Shown here in pieces: positions 44,120-56,560 of a stretch of 64,000 nt of DNA. The notes below the pieces were generated by a model that was not told the DNA's origin, did not search any database, and was given only the letters and a program-made list of their open reading frames with translations. The stretch lies in the NCBI RefSeq assembly GCF_027409185.1, contig NC_084469.1, positions 85,471,918 through 85,535,917 on the forward strand, in the 5' to 3' direction. The translations under genes were made by a program, and so were the position numbers. The stretch's first letter is position 1; the number at the start of each line of letters is the position of its first letter. The DNA is from Cynocephalus volans (Eukaryota > Chordata > Mammalia > Dermoptera > Cynocephalidae).

Positions 44120-44870
44120 TTTAAGCTCAGATTTGGGGGGGATACTTATTTTATTTTATGGAGATATAACATATATACAATAAAATGCACAAATCTTAAA
44201 TGTTTAGTTTGGTAAATTTTTACATAAGCATAACACATGTGGAATCATCACCAAGATCAAGATATAGATTTATATAAAACATTTTCATCACCCTAGAGGG
44301 CTTCCTCCTACCCTTTCTCTCTCAATACCAGACCCCTTCCGAGGTAACCACTATTCTGATTTCTATCACCGTAGATTAGTTTTGCTCTTTTTAAACTTCA
44401 GATAATACAGATGTACTCTTCTGTGTCTGGCTTCTTTCACTTAACATTAAGTCTGTGAGAGTCACTCATGTTCTTTTGCATAGGAGCATTCTTTTTATTG
44501 CTGAGGAGTATTCAATTGTATGAATATATTACTATTTCTTCACCCATTATGCTATTGATGGACATTTGGGATGTATTCAGTTTGTAGCTATTATGAATAC
44601 AGTTTTATGTACATTCTTGCACATGTATTTTGGTGAACATATGCCCTTATTTCTCTAGGATTTCTGCTCTTAGAAGGAGAATATCTGAGCCGTAAAATAG
44701 TGTTTATGTCTAGCTTTAGGAGACACTACCAAATGGCTTTCCAAAGTAGTTGCATCAATTTATACCTCTTCCAGCAATGTATGAGAATACAGTTGCTCTA
44801 TATCTTTAACATTTGATATTGTCAATATTTAAAATGTTAGCAATTCTGGTGAGGGTCAAGTTCAGATTTT
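44120..44870 (-). mobile_element. Old L1 3' end
   Basis: Reverse-complement old L1: 'agatataacatatatacaat', 'atggacatttgggatgtat' and 'ccagcaatgtatgagaatac'. It covers the 3' UTR and extreme ORF2 end; frames are broken. Confidence 0.8.
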
Positions 44871-45239
44871 TTAAATCCAACATGCTGGCCAAATAAAAAG
44901 GATATGTGGGACCTGCAGGCAGCTAGTAGGAAAACTTTGCATCTAAGGGCTTTTTGTCACCTAAAGAGGTGCCTCTGAACACACACATACCTGGAAGGCA
45001 GGTTCCTCCTCCACTTCTCTGAGTACTCAGGTGGAGTCCCTCCTTAGGCCAGGGCTCATTGTCCCTTCAGGGGGTCCCATCTCTCCACCCGACATTCACC
45101 CCAATTGTGAAATTCCCAAATTATCAATCACACAAGGTCACAACATGTATTAGATTAATATTATGGTTATTAGCAGCAGCAGCATTATTTCAACATTCAC
45201 AAATGCAAAAGGCACAAAGTTCAAAAGACACAAAAGGGT
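44871..45239. other. Intergenic, nothing recognised
   Basis: Short stretch with an AGCAGCAGCAG run near 45,170-45,185. No gene. Confidence 0.5.
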
Positions 45240-45660
45240 GTATTAGTTATCTGTGGCTGCATAACAAATTACCTCAAAATTTAGTAGCTTGAAACAATAA
45301 ACATCTGTAACATCACATGGTTTCTGTGGGTCAGGATTCGGGGAATGGCTTAGCTGGACGGTTCTTCCTCAAGGTCTCTCATGAGGTTGCAGCTGAGATG
45401 TTGGCCTGGGCTGAAGGCACCTCAAGGCTTTCTGGGGCTGGATGATCTTCTCCTACATGGCTCCCCCACATAGCTGGCACGTTGGTGCTGGCTGTTGGCA
45501 GGAAGCCTCAGTTTCTCACCACGTGGGCCTCTCCATAAGGCTGTTTGACCATCCTCACAACTAAGCAACTGGCTCCCCGTAGAGCAAGTGTTCCATGAAA
45601 GCAAAGCAGAAGCCTGAGTTTCTTTTATGATCCAGCCTTGGAAGTTACACCACATTATTT
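45240..45660 (-). mobile_element. MaLR-type solo LTR (MLT1-like)
   Basis: Contains 'ctgtggctgcataacaaatt', 'acatggtttctgtgggtcag', 'ctcatgaggttgcagctgag' and 'cacgtgggcctctccataag', all characteristic of an MLT1-type LTR in reverse orientation. Confidence 0.75.
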
Positions 45661-45889
45661 CCACAATCTCCTTTTGGTTACACAGGTAAATCTTATACAG
45701 TGCGGGAGGGGACTACACAAGGACATGAATATCACAGAACTAGACAGTAAAATGTGAATCTCTCTCCCACAGGGCCAAGTCACCCATTTTTCCTTCCAGG
45801 GGCAACCACTATGACCAGTTTCTTGTGAATTCTGCCAGCAATACCCTATAGACACATATACATACACACACTTACACGCTTGCATACCT

Positions 45890-46230
45890 TTTTTTTTTTT
45901 TAACTCAACATATCCTAGAAATCTTTCCACATCAGAACATAAAGACCTGCTTCTTTCTTTTAATTGTGGTAAACTATTCCATTGCATAGATGTGCCATAA
46001 TTTATTTAACCAGCCCCCATCCATGAATATTTGAGTGGTTCCCCAGTCTTTCCTTACTGTAAGCAATGCTGCAGTTAATGAATGTGTGCTTACATCCTTT
46101 CGCACAAGGACAAGAACATCTAAGGATAAATTCCTAGAAGTGGGCTAGCTGGACAGAAGGGTCTATGCATTTTTAAATGCGATAGATGTTGCCACACTGC
46201 CCTCCATGGAGGTTGGTTGTAACAAATTAA
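45890..46230 (-). mobile_element. Old L1 3' end
   Basis: Begins with a T13 run and continues 'ctattccattgcatagatg', 'aagcaatgctgcagttaatg' and 'agatgttgccacactgccct', which is old L1 ORF2 3'/UTR text in reverse. Confidence 0.75.
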
Positions 46231-46589
46231 GCTCTCACTGGCCAGCAAAAGGATTCATGAAGCCTTGGGGGGTAATGGCCAAAATGCAGCAGCTCAGTAA
46301 GTCATTTAAAAGGGAAGATCACCCAGCCCTGTCCTCTGAAGTCTTTCCGGGCCACCCCAGCCCCTTTCTTCAACTGGAGAGCTTCCCCTGGCCATGTGCT
46401 GGGCCTTTTTCTCTCCCCAGCTTGCTTGTTCCTGGCCCCCAAAATTCCTATTCTTGCCTTAAATGCAATAGGTGGGGAGGTCTTTAGCCTCCAGGCCCAC
46501 TCTTCAGTGCCAAAATGGTCCTCCAAGATGTGTTAGCTTAGACAGTTTTCTCCTGAGAGGACACCTGCCCTCTGCTCTGGATGAGCAGT
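46231..46589. other. Intergenic, nothing recognised
   Basis: No gene or clear repeat. Confidence 0.5.
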
Positions 46590-46800
46590 ACTCACTCCTC
46601 ATGGATAAATACAAGTTTGTGGGTCAGCCCCCACTTGACTGAGTGCTCCCTAAGGGTACAGACAGTGCCTTCTTCATCTCTGCATCCACTGCTCAGGCAG
46701 TGGCACAAAGAGGTGTCCAATAACTGTTTTTATTTATCATTATTATTATTGGGACATAGTTGATTGTACATATCTGCAGGGTAGAGCATTGAATATCAAT
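46590..46800 (+). repeat. L2 3' end followed by a small L1 3' UTR piece
   Basis: L2-type text ('ctccctaagggtacagacag', 'gtgtccaataactg') runs to about 46,725. After a TTA-rich spacer, 'gggacatagttgattgtac' looks like L1 3' UTR. Confidence 0.55.
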
Positions 46801-47499
46801 ACCTGTGTGCAATATCTGCAATACTGTTGAATGAATGAATGACTCAGATGGCACTTAAAAGGCCTCTTGGCTTTACTCTATTTGAGAAACTAGGAGTTCC
46901 TAAAACACTCTGAAAATTATATTTGCATGCAACATTTATTTCATCCATCTAAAGCATTTTTCAGAGGGCATTGCTTTTGTTTTCTTTTCATTTTTCTTTT
47001 TCCCCCTTTGGCCTGGTTGGAGCCTCATGGGGAAAACCCATGATAGGAAACAGGCACGATAATGCCCACAAACATGAAAAAGATGTGCAGACAGTTGGAA
47101 TGATAAACACGAGGCAAACACACGCACCAAAAGGAGTAAATATTGACATTGCTGAGAGGCAGGGGTGAGTGGGGGAAAGGAAGTCACTGCAGTGTCGTGG
47201 CTCAATAGAGTGTAGATGCAGTCTCAGTTTCCAATTCAATCCCACTTCAGCAATCCTGCCCTCAAGATTTTCTTTTGAAATCAGTTTTCCAAATATCTCA
47301 GGGCTTCCTCCTTTATAATGAATCTTCTTAACCATTTCAATAGAAATCTTTCCAAAATGTCCCACATTTTCATGGCTTTGAGACTTAGTGTCTCAAGTAT
47401 ACTATTGATAAAAAAGGCAGCATGTAGTAAGTAGTTTGGGAATCAGACAGATTTGGAGTCAATGTGGAGATCTGCCTGTTATAAACTGTTGGACCTCTA
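46801..47499. other. Intergenic, nothing recognised
   Basis: No exon, RNA gene or clear repeat. Confidence 0.5.
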
Positions 47500-47590
47500 T
47501 CTCCTTTTTTTAACATTTGTTTTCCCAACTTTTTGTTTTGAAATTTTTCAAACCAACAGAAGAGTTGCAAGAAAAAGTACAATGAACTGC
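47500..47590 (-). mobile_element. Old L1-like 3' UTR fragment
   Basis: The text 'gaaatttttcaaaccaacag' and 'gcaagaaaaagtacaatgaa' matches the old L1 3' UTR type. Orientation is uncertain. Confidence 0.45.
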
Positions 47591-47629
47591 TAGAGATCAG
47601 GAATCAGCCAAGTTCAGCCAGTAGCCTTT

Positions 47630-47890
47630 TTGCGTGACTGGTGAGCTAAGAATGATTCTTACATTTTTAAGTGGTTGGGAAAAAAACAAAAAAAGAGAAT
47701 GTTTCATAACCCATGAAAATTATACTAAATGCAAATATCAGCGTCCATAAACAACATTTATCTACATGTTTACGTATTGTCTCTGGCGGCTTTCACTCTA
47801 CAATGGTAGAATTGAGGAGTTGCCACAGAGATCCTGGCTCTCGAAGCCCAAAATACCTACTATTTGGGCTTTCACACACACAAAAAAAGT
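47630..47890 (+). mobile_element. hAT-Charlie-type MITE
   Basis: Contains 'tgactggtgagctaagaatg', 'ctgcctacatgtttacg'-type and 'gaattgaggagttgccacag' blocks. This is the same family as the copies at 53,985 and 56,335, but with a different internal extension. Confidence 0.6.
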
Positions 47891-50079
47891 TTGGCTCCTC
47901 ATGACCTAGACTTGCCAACGTTAATATTTTGTCCCATTTGTTTTATTTCTCTCTTGCTGAAACATTTATGTTAGTCTTGATACTTCACTCCTAAATACTT
48001 CAGCATCTGTCTCAGTTTCTTAAACTGAAAGCTGAGACTCACAGGTTTAGCGTGGGGAGAGACAAGGTAACATAAAATGTTTAGCATACAGTGCTTGGCA
48101 CGGAGACAGAACTTAATAAATGATCCAATAAAAATTCCTGTCGTTTTTCACAGAGGTGGTGGCCAGAACCCCTAACTTGAAAATTCTGAGCCTTGGTGCT
48201 TTCCTGGAATCCCGGTTCCCACATCTAGAAGCCAGTTTTTCCTCAGAGAGGGCTTCTTACTCGAGAACAGAAAAAGCCACAAGAAAACCTCATTTTTTCC
48301 ACAGCTTGTGGCTTGAGTGACTCAACTTCTGCCTTTCCCTGAGTCACAAGTTTTTCCTCTCTTATTTGGAGGAGAAGGGCCCTCCAGCCAGGTCTCTCCA
48401 CCCATGGCCAGCCCCCGTTGGGAAGGGGGTGGACAGCTGGATGATTGGAGTTTGTGCTGCTTCCAGGGGATTTCTCAGAGCTCCATGTAGATCCGTAGAC
48501 TGCCAGAGCTGGAAGGAAGAACAGATGAGGAGACTGAGGCCCAAGTGGGCCCTAGACCACCAGCGAGACAAGGCTAGGAGGGGTCTCCTGACTCCAGGAC
48601 CAACAGGTGTGCCTCCTTCCTCTGGCTTTCCAGAATCACGAAAAGGCCTCCCTTTCCCAGATGCCTGCTCGGTACCAAGCACAGTGCTAGATGCCAGCAC
48701 ACCATCATGAAAAAGACAGGCCTGCCTCCACAGGGGACTGGCTCACTCCCTAATTTCATGGCCACCTCCAGTCCAGGCAGGGCCTCCCCTCCCTGAAAAG
48801 CCCTCCCTTGCTGGGAAGGTGGGAGATTTGGACATTGAGGCAGTCATGGAAAGCGGCCTTGAAGGCTTGGCTTGAAGTTCCCCTCTGCCCACCAGTGACA
48901 AGCAGTGTGTACACTTGGGATGGCATTTCTCAGTGTCCCAATGTCCTCCTTTGTTATAAGTGAGCCTGTGAGATCTCAGACTCTGTCTCTTTTTCCTCTG
49001 TATGTCATAGAGGACTGGCTACACCATCAGGACTCGTAAATTCAAATGCTTACTCAACCACAGATACATAAGTGAGTAAAGTGGGCCAAGGGGGAACCAT
49101 AGAGAGCGGTGGGGACCGTTGTGGATGCGAGAACACAAGCCCCATCTAAAGAGGACCGCTCTGTGTGGACATGAGAAACTTCATTTCCAAATCCCCTGAT
49201 TTAAGAGAAGCTGAAAATCCTGATTTCTATGTGAAATCTTCTAATATGAAATGTTCACAGCAATGAATTTTTTAAATGTTTAAATACTTTTCAAGGCGAA
49301 AAGACATGTTACTGGGGTCAAGTTCGACTCAGAGGCTATCTACTAGGCTGTGGCTTCTTTTGGATGCTCAATAAACACTGCTTGTCCTTGCTGATGAGGG
49401 TGGTGGTAGTGGGGGATGTGCTAGTGGTGGGATGGAGGCTCTCCAAGGCCGCAGCTGGTGGCCCTCTCACTTGCCTATCACCTCTACCCCTCCTCCTTCT
49501 CTTGGCCATCTCCCTCTGTTCTCCTCCTTTGCTCCCATTCTTTTCCCTTCCCAGCCCATATTCTGGCTCCACTCCACTCGGGCTGGGAGAGGCACATCAC
49601 CAGTCCCTGGCCCCACCACCCAGACTTGCCAGGAGAGCAGGGCACCACAGCTCATGCCTTCTAGCACCAGCCATGCAGGCCGGAGCCCCGGCAGAGTTGA
49701 GGGTACAATCACAGGGGCAAGGCACCTGGAGTCGCTCAGCCCTTCCTCCTGCTGCTCACCCCTGGCCTGGGTCCTAGGGCAGGAGGCACAGCTCTGGGCC
49801 GAACTAGCCCCTCTTCACAGTGCCCAGGCTCTGTCCTATTTGGCAAGACAAACTGCACCTACATAACAGACATTGACTGTGTTCCTACTAAGTGCTGAAC
49901 TGTTCTGAGAATAAGATGAATACAGTCTGGCCCCGTGGGGCTCACAGCCTAGATGGGGGAGACAAGCCATGAACACGTAAACAAGTGACCTAAAGAGATG
50001 ACTTTAGGTTGGGAGAGATGCTTTACAAAATAACAAAACAGGGTGAGGTAGTAGAAGGTGGTGGGATGGAGGCAGGAAA
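47891..50079. other. Intergenic; one MIR-like piece, no gene
   Basis: A MIR-like fragment lies at about 48,490-48,600 ('gaggagactgaggcccaagt'), and 49,860-49,990 may be a diverged L2. The open frames at 49,364-49,866 are Pro/Ser/Leu-rich without domains. Confidence 0.5.
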
Positions 50080-50722
50080 CCGCTTTGGTCGGCCAAAAGA
50101 AGCCTCTCTTGTTGGAGCAAACAGGACTGAAGCCATGTTGGGACTTAAAACTGCCTGGCTGCAGTGGGCGGCGGGGTGGGGGGGGGGGGGGTCAGGGGTA
50201 AAAAAACCTGTTTTTTTCCTCTCCACTCTTTCTGCTTGTCCCCTGAATTTCTTATCTTGCTTGCTAAATAGGAAAACAAGGCTGAGAAGCTAATTAGTAC
50301 TTTGCAAAGCTAACAGTTCTTTCTTTGAGACTTGCAGAATTTTGAGAAATGATCAACGCCAAATGACTGGAAGTTGACCTTGGGCACCAGCCAAGTACAC
50401 CCGTGAAAATTAAAGTCTTGCAAGGTTCTCAGATTGCAGCAAAGATAAGAGCAGAAACCAGATGAGGTCTTGGTGAGACCTTGTACCTGACTCATAGACA
50501 TAGACCCCTCCTAGCTCATGTCTCCTTCTCTCCTGCTTTTCACCTCCCACATTCCATTCTCTCACCTCCTCCTTTAAAAAACCCTCAGAAAATCTCAATC
50601 TTTGAGATGAGATAGCCTACCATCTCCTTCAAGTGAATACATCTGCTTTTCTAACACCAACAATTTGACTTCTGAGTCTTTTTCTTTCCTTCTCAAGGCA
50701 ACCAGACCTGAGTTTGGTAACA
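50080..50722 (+). mobile_element. ERV-type LTR, approximate ends
   Basis: LTR-like architecture: a TATA-like CTTTAAAAAACC at 50,572-50,583, a CTTTGAGATGAGATAG block, a T-rich 'gagtctttttctttcc' region and a terminal 'tttggtaaca' at 50,722. The left end is not defined. No internal viral genes. It lies about 450 bp upstream of the PLEKHF1 CpG island. Confidence 0.5.
50165..50197. repeat. G-run
   Basis: A long uninterrupted G run preceded by GCGGCGGGGTGG and followed by TCAGGGG. Quadruplex-prone and hard to sequence, so its length may be unreliable. Confidence 0.85.
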
Positions 50723-51169
50723 CTCCTGAGGACGTGACAATCCCAGACCTGCTGGAGGCAGAGGAAGGTCAAAAGGCCGGAGGTGGGAACAGCCTTGGGG
50801 TTTTGAGGAACAGGAAGAAGCCAGCGTGAGAGGGTGTGGAGGGAGGAAGCCACAGGGAGGCTCCTGGAGCAGTGAAGCCTTAGAACTTCATTCCCAGGAT
50901 CACCGGAGGCCCGGGAGGGGTTAAGCCAGAAGTGGCATAACCGGCCACAATGTTGGAGTGGGGTGATGGGTACACAGGGTCCATCAGACTATTCTCTCTT
51001 TCCTTCAGTTGATGTTTGAAATTTTCCACACAAAAAGTTTAAATAATAAAGTGCTGCTGATTTTTAATATTATTATTGATCTCTCGGGTTGCTGAGGAGA
51101 ATTGATTGTGATGTCGGCTAGCAGCAGGGAAGCCGGCCAGAGGCATCAAGAGGCATGATAATCCCACCG
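50723..51169. other. Upstream flank of PLEKHF1
   Basis: An AT-rich piece with TTTAAATAATAAAGTGC at about 51,037-51,053 precedes the sharp rise in CpG at 51,170. No gene. Confidence 0.5.
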
Positions 51170-52030
51170 CCTGTCCCTGCCCCCGGCCCGAGCCCCTGCC
51201 GCGTTACCTAGTCGCAGGCCACCCCCACCACCCGGCCGAGGTCGTGAACTCAGTCCCCAGCCGGGTGACAGCAGCCAGAGCGCGGAGTGTGGCGGCGGGA
51301 GGAAGGGAAGCAGAGAGAGGGGAGTTCACACGAGCAAGCCACCGCTGCAGTGAGCCGGAGGAGCTTGAGGGCGCCGCGCAGCCCCGGCCCGCTGCGGCGC
51401 TGACCTCCGGCCCGTCACACTCAGCTGCTCCACCCGCGCACATTTCTGGACATTCGGGATGGCTCCGCCCCCGCCTGCGCTCCGGGGCTCCAATTGGCCG
51501 AGCCTCCCGCGAGGGGGCGTGTCAGGCGGGAGTTGGCACGCGGAGGCGTGGGCGGCACCGGGATTGGCTCCAGCGGGCAGCCGAGCGCCGGCCCAGTGCG
51601 GATTCTCCGGCCGGGCTGCTGGGGGCAGGGCGGCGGAGGGGATCGCGGCGCGTGCGGGGCCCCTGGCCGAGGAGGTAAGCACCCCCAACCCGCCGGCGGG
51701 GCTGCGGCGCGTGGAGCCGACTGGCTTCCTTCCGGCGGCCACTAAGCTCCCTGAGTCCCGGGCCACCCAGTCGAGGCGGCTCCCGGGCTCAGGCGGGGCG
51801 CAACGCAGTGCGCAGCCAGGGACTCTCGGACCCTGGCCCCGAGCAGAGGCGCGAAGGGCACTCAGTGCTGGCTTGCGGGGCTGGGCAGCAAGGGCTGCAG
51901 GGAGAGCGGGGTGACAGCAGTTAGAGGACTCAAGCGCCGAGATGGAGTCCCCGGGGGATGCGCAGCATGTGGGCGGGAAGGGTTACAAGGCGCCCTGGGG
52001 CTGCAAGGATCTCAGCGCGCCGGCTGTCCG
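51170..52030 (+). promoter_or_regulatory. PLEKHF1: CpG island promoter of PLEKHF1
   Basis: Very GC- and CpG-rich for about 860 bp, against a CpG-poor background. It has a GC box (CTCCGCCCCCGCC, 51,463-51,475), a CCAAT box (51,490-51,494), an inverted CCAAT (ATTGG, 51,563-51,567), GGGGGCGTG, and no TATA box. This is the pattern of a broadly expressed gene with dispersed starts. It surrounds the noncoding first exon. Confidence 0.85.
51580..51674 (+). other. PLEKHF1: PLEKHF1 noncoding exon 1 (start approximate)
   Basis: The donor is GAGGAG|GTAAGC, with the GT at 51,675-51,676, a near-consensus site inside the CpG island and just downstream of the CCAAT/GC-box cluster. The 5' end is a guess because CpG-island promoters start at several points. 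It fits the two-exon layout I know for PLEKHF1, with all coding sequence in exon 2. Confidence 0.6.
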
Positions 52031-52209
52031 ATAATGTTTCAGGGAGTCGTGGCCTCAGGCCCAACGGGGCTCACTCCTTAGTTCCCCTCTAGAGTCTGGA
52101 GAAGTGGCTGGGACAACTGCCCCACCTGGGGGGAGGGCGAGTTGGAGCAGCAACGCCTTCCAGTGGTCCTGGCCTCTCGTTTAGGAACCGCCTGGCCCCA
52201 TGAAGCGCT

Positions 52210-52330
52210 GGAGTTTGTAACTCTTGGTGAGAGCTGAGGAAACAAGGTCGGGCTTGATCTCCCATTTCACAGAGGAAGTTATTGAGGCAGAGCCCACAGA
52301 GGGAGGTGGCCTGGAATCTCCTCTTTCTCG
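52210..52330 (-). repeat. MIR-like fragment
   Basis: Contains 'cccatttcacagaggaagtt' and 'attgaggcagagcccacaga'. A second diverged MIR-like piece lies at about 52,870-53,010. Confidence 0.55.
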
Positions 52331-53209
52331 CTCCCGGAACACCTGAAGGGCTGTGTAGTGGGGGGAGATGTTACCAGCTCCCTTTGGAGGTGGGAAAATG
52401 GAACTTTCAAGTCACCCTGAAGCTTGGTCTCCATAGCCTAAGAGAAAAATATCCCTTTGGAATTTGAACAAAGCTGTTGTCTCCCCACCAAAGAGAGTCG
52501 GAGGCCAGGGAGCAGGGGAGGATTAGTGCTGGGGTCATCCTCTGCAGGACACATAATTCCCACTGGATCTGTGTGAGCTGAGAGATGACTCGGGCTTTGG
52601 CCTGCATTCCTGCACACGTCAGCCTTCAGGGCTGCCAAGATACAGGGGAGGCAGCCCAGCGAGCTAGGGGACCTGGCCAGTGTGGCCTGGCGCACAGGAC
52701 AGCCCAGCCAAGCTAATGGACCTACCCCAGCCACCAAGTCAGGGGTGGGGGAGAGTCATTCATTTGGAGAGGAGCCTCACCCGCTGGACTTGAGGATTTC
52801 TGATTCTGTCTCTAGTTGAGAGCAGCCTTCAGTAGCTGCAGCTGGGCTTCCTGGTCACTCAGCTGGGACTCTGGGCAGTGACTTTGATGATGGTGATAGT
52901 ACCTTCCCCAGTGGAACTTTTGTGAGGATTAAATGGGGTAACACGTGTAATGCTTTTAAGATTGCCTCTGGCGAGCTTTAAGCTCTAAGCACTAAGAAAA
53001 CTATGCCTCTTGTTTATTTTTCCTTATTACTAGTCTTCCTGGAGGAGGGCCTTCCAGGAAGCACTGAACAAAGCTGAGGGGCAGATCCTCTGGAAGGAGA
53101 AGTCATTGGTTCCTGGCACCCCTCCCAGTGCACTTGGGGAAAAATTCAAATTTTCACCTTGGCCTTGGGCCGGCAGGGTGGCCCCAGTGGCCTTTCCTCT
53201 TACCCCTCA

Positions 53210-53560
53210 CCTTTTCATTCCTTCCTCTGCAGCCTCACTTCCTTCATTCCACCTTGAGCTGTTCCCTAGGGCCAGACACTCTTCCCTGAGGTCTTTGTGT
53301 GGCTGCCTCCTTCATGTTACTCTGATGGGGATGAGGTCATTTCCTCACAAGGCCTTCCCTGACCCCAGCCCCTGTCCCCCAGGGCACATCGACCTTTTTC
53401 TTCACAGCACTCAGTACTGGCTCTCAGAAAAGTTCTTGTTGATTGACTTCTAGTCTGGCTCCCCCACCAGGAAGTACCTTACTGAAGGACCTGCTCTCTA
53501 GCTTCCTGCTAGAACCCAGTGCCTAGCATGGTAGGACTTCAGTAAATATTTGGAAAATGA
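53210..53560 (+). repeat. L2 LINE 3' portion
   Basis: L2-type text 'acaaggccttccctgacccc' to the terminal 'cttcagtaaatatttgg'. Confidence 0.7.
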
Positions 53561-53984
53561 AGTCAGGCAGGCATGAGGTCCCACCCTCATATAAGTATAA
53601 TTATTACACTATTTGTCCTTTTGTGACTGGCTTATTTCATTAACATGATGTCCTCTGGGTTCATCCAGGTTGTAGCATGTGTTAGCAGGGAAGGAGAGGA
53701 CTCATTAAGAAGCCAAGGGGAAGTCCAAGGGGCTGTGCTGCCCCCAGGATTCTAACTCCCTCTGTGACCATGGCCATTATCCCTGCATGTAACCTGCAGG
53801 GAAGGATGGACAAGCTCCTACTTTCCAGGGTTCCCAAGTTAGGTCCCCAAACAATTCTCACTAACCCAAAGGCTGTGTCCTGAGTGGGGAGAGAATGAGT
53901 TGCATCAGGATAGAGCCCTGTGTGTCCTGCCGGTTGTGTCTCTGGAGCAGGTGCATCATGCATTTTACAGTGTGTGGTGGTGTA

Positions 53985-54150
53985 GATTAGGGGTCAGCAA
54001 ACCTTTTCTGTAAAGGCCCGGAGAGTAAATATTTTAGGTTTGCAAGCCATACAGTCTCATCACACGTGGCTATAAGGATTGTGTTTAGAAAGGCTGGCAG
54101 TGGGCTAGAGTTGGTGTCGATTTCCAGCCCCTGGTGTAGGTCACGCATCA
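53985..54150 (-). mobile_element. hAT-Charlie-type MITE (partial)
   Basis: Begins GGGGTCAGCAAACC with 'tttctgtaaaggcccgg' and 'gtaaatattttaggtttgc'. It is truncated internally compared with the 56,335 copy. Confidence 0.65.
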
Positions 54151-54779
54151 CACCTCGACTGTTACACATAGAACCCTAGCCACACAGCATCTGCAGCCAC
54201 TCCAGTGACTCTCAGGATGTGGCTCCCAAGCTGCAGTACTCACTGTTAGCCCCAGTTCAGATGGTGAGACCATTGAGCCCAGGAGCCCCTCACTGCTCTG
54301 AACCCTCAAAAGAAGATGTAGGTTTGTTCATTTTCCTGTCTCCCAGGCTCACTGACCCTGGCAATGGCCACACCCATCAGCGGCCACACTGGTGTCAGCA
54401 CAGGCATTATCCAAGGCCTAGAGGCTGCCAGGAAACTCCATCTTTTGTCTTCCTGAGGCAAGCCAATCTCAAATGAGTGGGGGCAGGATTCATTTCTGTC
54501 CTCCCCCATTCTAAGTGAGGAAGGTTCACTTTTCTGGGATAACAATAAAAGAGGATTCCCCATCTGACTTGAAGCTGCAGTCTTTACCAAGAAAAACCTT
54601 CAGGCCACAACACACCACAGTGTGAAGTTATGGTTGCATAGGTAAGATGGATGGTTCTGGGAGTTGTTGGCAGAGACAATGAGAGGATGTTCTCTGATGC
54701 CTGGCCCTTCCAGGCTTTTTTATCTTTTAAAACTGAATCTCTATACCCATTAACAACTCTCCTCTCGTTCCCAACCCCT

Positions 54780-55310
54780 GACAACCACCATTCTACTTTC
54801 TGTCTCTGAATTTGGCCACTTTAGATATCTCATATAAGTGGAATCCTTAAACTATTTGTCCTTTTGTGACTGGCTTCTTTCACTTTATATGATGTTCTCA
54901 AGGTTCATCCAGGTTGTAGCATATGCTAGAATTTCCTTCCTGTTAAGGCTGATAATATTCCATTGCATGCATACACCACAGTTTGTTTAACCATTCATCT
55001 CACTGATGAGCATTTGGTTTGCCTCCCCCTCTTGGCTATTGTGAGTAATACTACTTTGAACGTGAAAGTGCAGATACTTCGAGTTTCTGTTTTCAGTCCT
55101 ATTGGATATATATCCACAAGTGGGATTGCTGGATCATATGGCAATTCTATTTTTAATTTTCTGTGGAACCTCTGTAGTGTTTTCAGTAGTGGCTCTACCA
55201 TTTTACATTTCCACCAACTGCGCACAAGGGTTACAATTTCTCCACATCCTCACCAATTCTTGTTATATTTTGTTTTTTTGATAGTAACCATCCTAATGGG
55301 TATGAGGTTC
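54780..55310 (-). mobile_element. Old L1 3' end
   Basis: Reverse-complement L1 ORF2 C-terminus and 3' UTR: 'caaggttcatccaggttgta', 'gggattgctggatcatatgg' and 'ccaccaactgcgcacaaggg'. A 76-codon relic of ORF2 is still open at 54,995-55,225. A related 90-bp piece lies at about 53,600-53,690. Confidence 0.85.
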
Positions 55311-56334
55311 CCTCCTATGTATTTTTATTCATATATACAGTTCTCAAACACTGTTAAAGCGTTATGCAGTTTCTGCATAAGTGGCGTCACATTACGTATG
55401 CCATTCTGTGGGTGGCATTTCTCTACTCAGCATCTGCAGTCTGTCACTACTCCATCTTGATCTGTGTTTCCACTGTGTGAGTAGACCCTGGCTTTTTAGC
55501 CTTTCCCCTGCAGATCAGCATTTCTGCTACACAGCAATCACTGCTCTCTGTGGGTCTTCCTCATCTTCTACACTCGGAGCTCCTCCATAGGGGAGACCTT
55601 ATCCAAACCATCCCAGGGCCCCCAGCACACAGCCCAATGGTATTGCAGATGACACTCTGGAATGTAGGGAACACAATTCTGGTTTGCCAGATTGTCCATC
55701 AGCCAGGGACCCGGTGATTAGTCGTGGCAGGATGGCTCAGGACTGTCACTGATAATCTGTTAGGTTTGTAACACACAGTCAAGATCAACAACCTAAAAAT
55801 AGCAGTTCTTACATAAGGTGGTGTGGACAGCACATCTTAGAACACCTTGTGATCTGAAAGGGCAATTGGTCCATGACTCTAGGGGCCTAGCATCCTCTCT
55901 CAGGAAATGTATCCAGCTCCCATGCTTGGACCCCACTCTGGCTTCCCACAGGTGGCCAGACTTATAAAACTTACAGAACCGCAGCTTGGTGACCCAGAAA
56001 CACTATGTGCTATGTGGACCTGAACACGTGTGCACATCGGGGTGGTGGGGTCAGCTGTCACCTACTGCTTCTAAAGAGGTGAGAGCTGGGTAATGGTGGG
56101 CCTTCAGGAGCTTTGGAAAGTTTCGTTCATTCACGGGCCACTTATGAAGCACCCGCTGTGTGCTTGGCACAGTTCCAAGAATCGGGGGTACAGCAATGAA
56201 CTAAGGCCTTTGTTCTCATGGAGCTAAAAATCAAACGGGGGTATAGAAAATACACAAGCAGTGAACAGCCAAGAAAATATCAGGTCCTGATAAGTCCCAT
56301 GAGGAAAAACTAAAATAGGGTGGCATCCTAGAGA

Positions 56335-56560
56335 AGGGGTCAGCATATTTCTTCTGTAAAGGGCCAGATGGAAAATATTTTAGGCTTTGTAGCCATACAG
56401 TCTCTGTCACCACTACTCATCCTGTCATTGCAGCCTGAAAGCAGCGACAGACAGTGGTAAGTGAATGCATAGGGCTGTGTTCCAATAAAACTTTATTAAT
56501 AAAAACAGGCTGTGAGCCAGATTTGACCCTCAGATCATAGTTTGCAAACCCCTTGGGTGA
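56335..56560 (-). mobile_element. hAT-Charlie-type MITE (near full length)
   Basis: Left end AAGGGGTCAGCA and right end TTTGCAAACCCCTT form terminal inverted repeats. Internal text includes 'gaaaatattttaggctttg' and 'gttccaataaaactttatta'. About 220 bp, noncoding. Confidence 0.7.

Noticed and set aside
51244-51914. Overlapping plus-strand open frames of 144-151 codons in the CpG island
   Set aside because: Arg/Ala/Gly/Pro-rich frames typical of CpG islands. They cross the exon 1 donor and show no homology.
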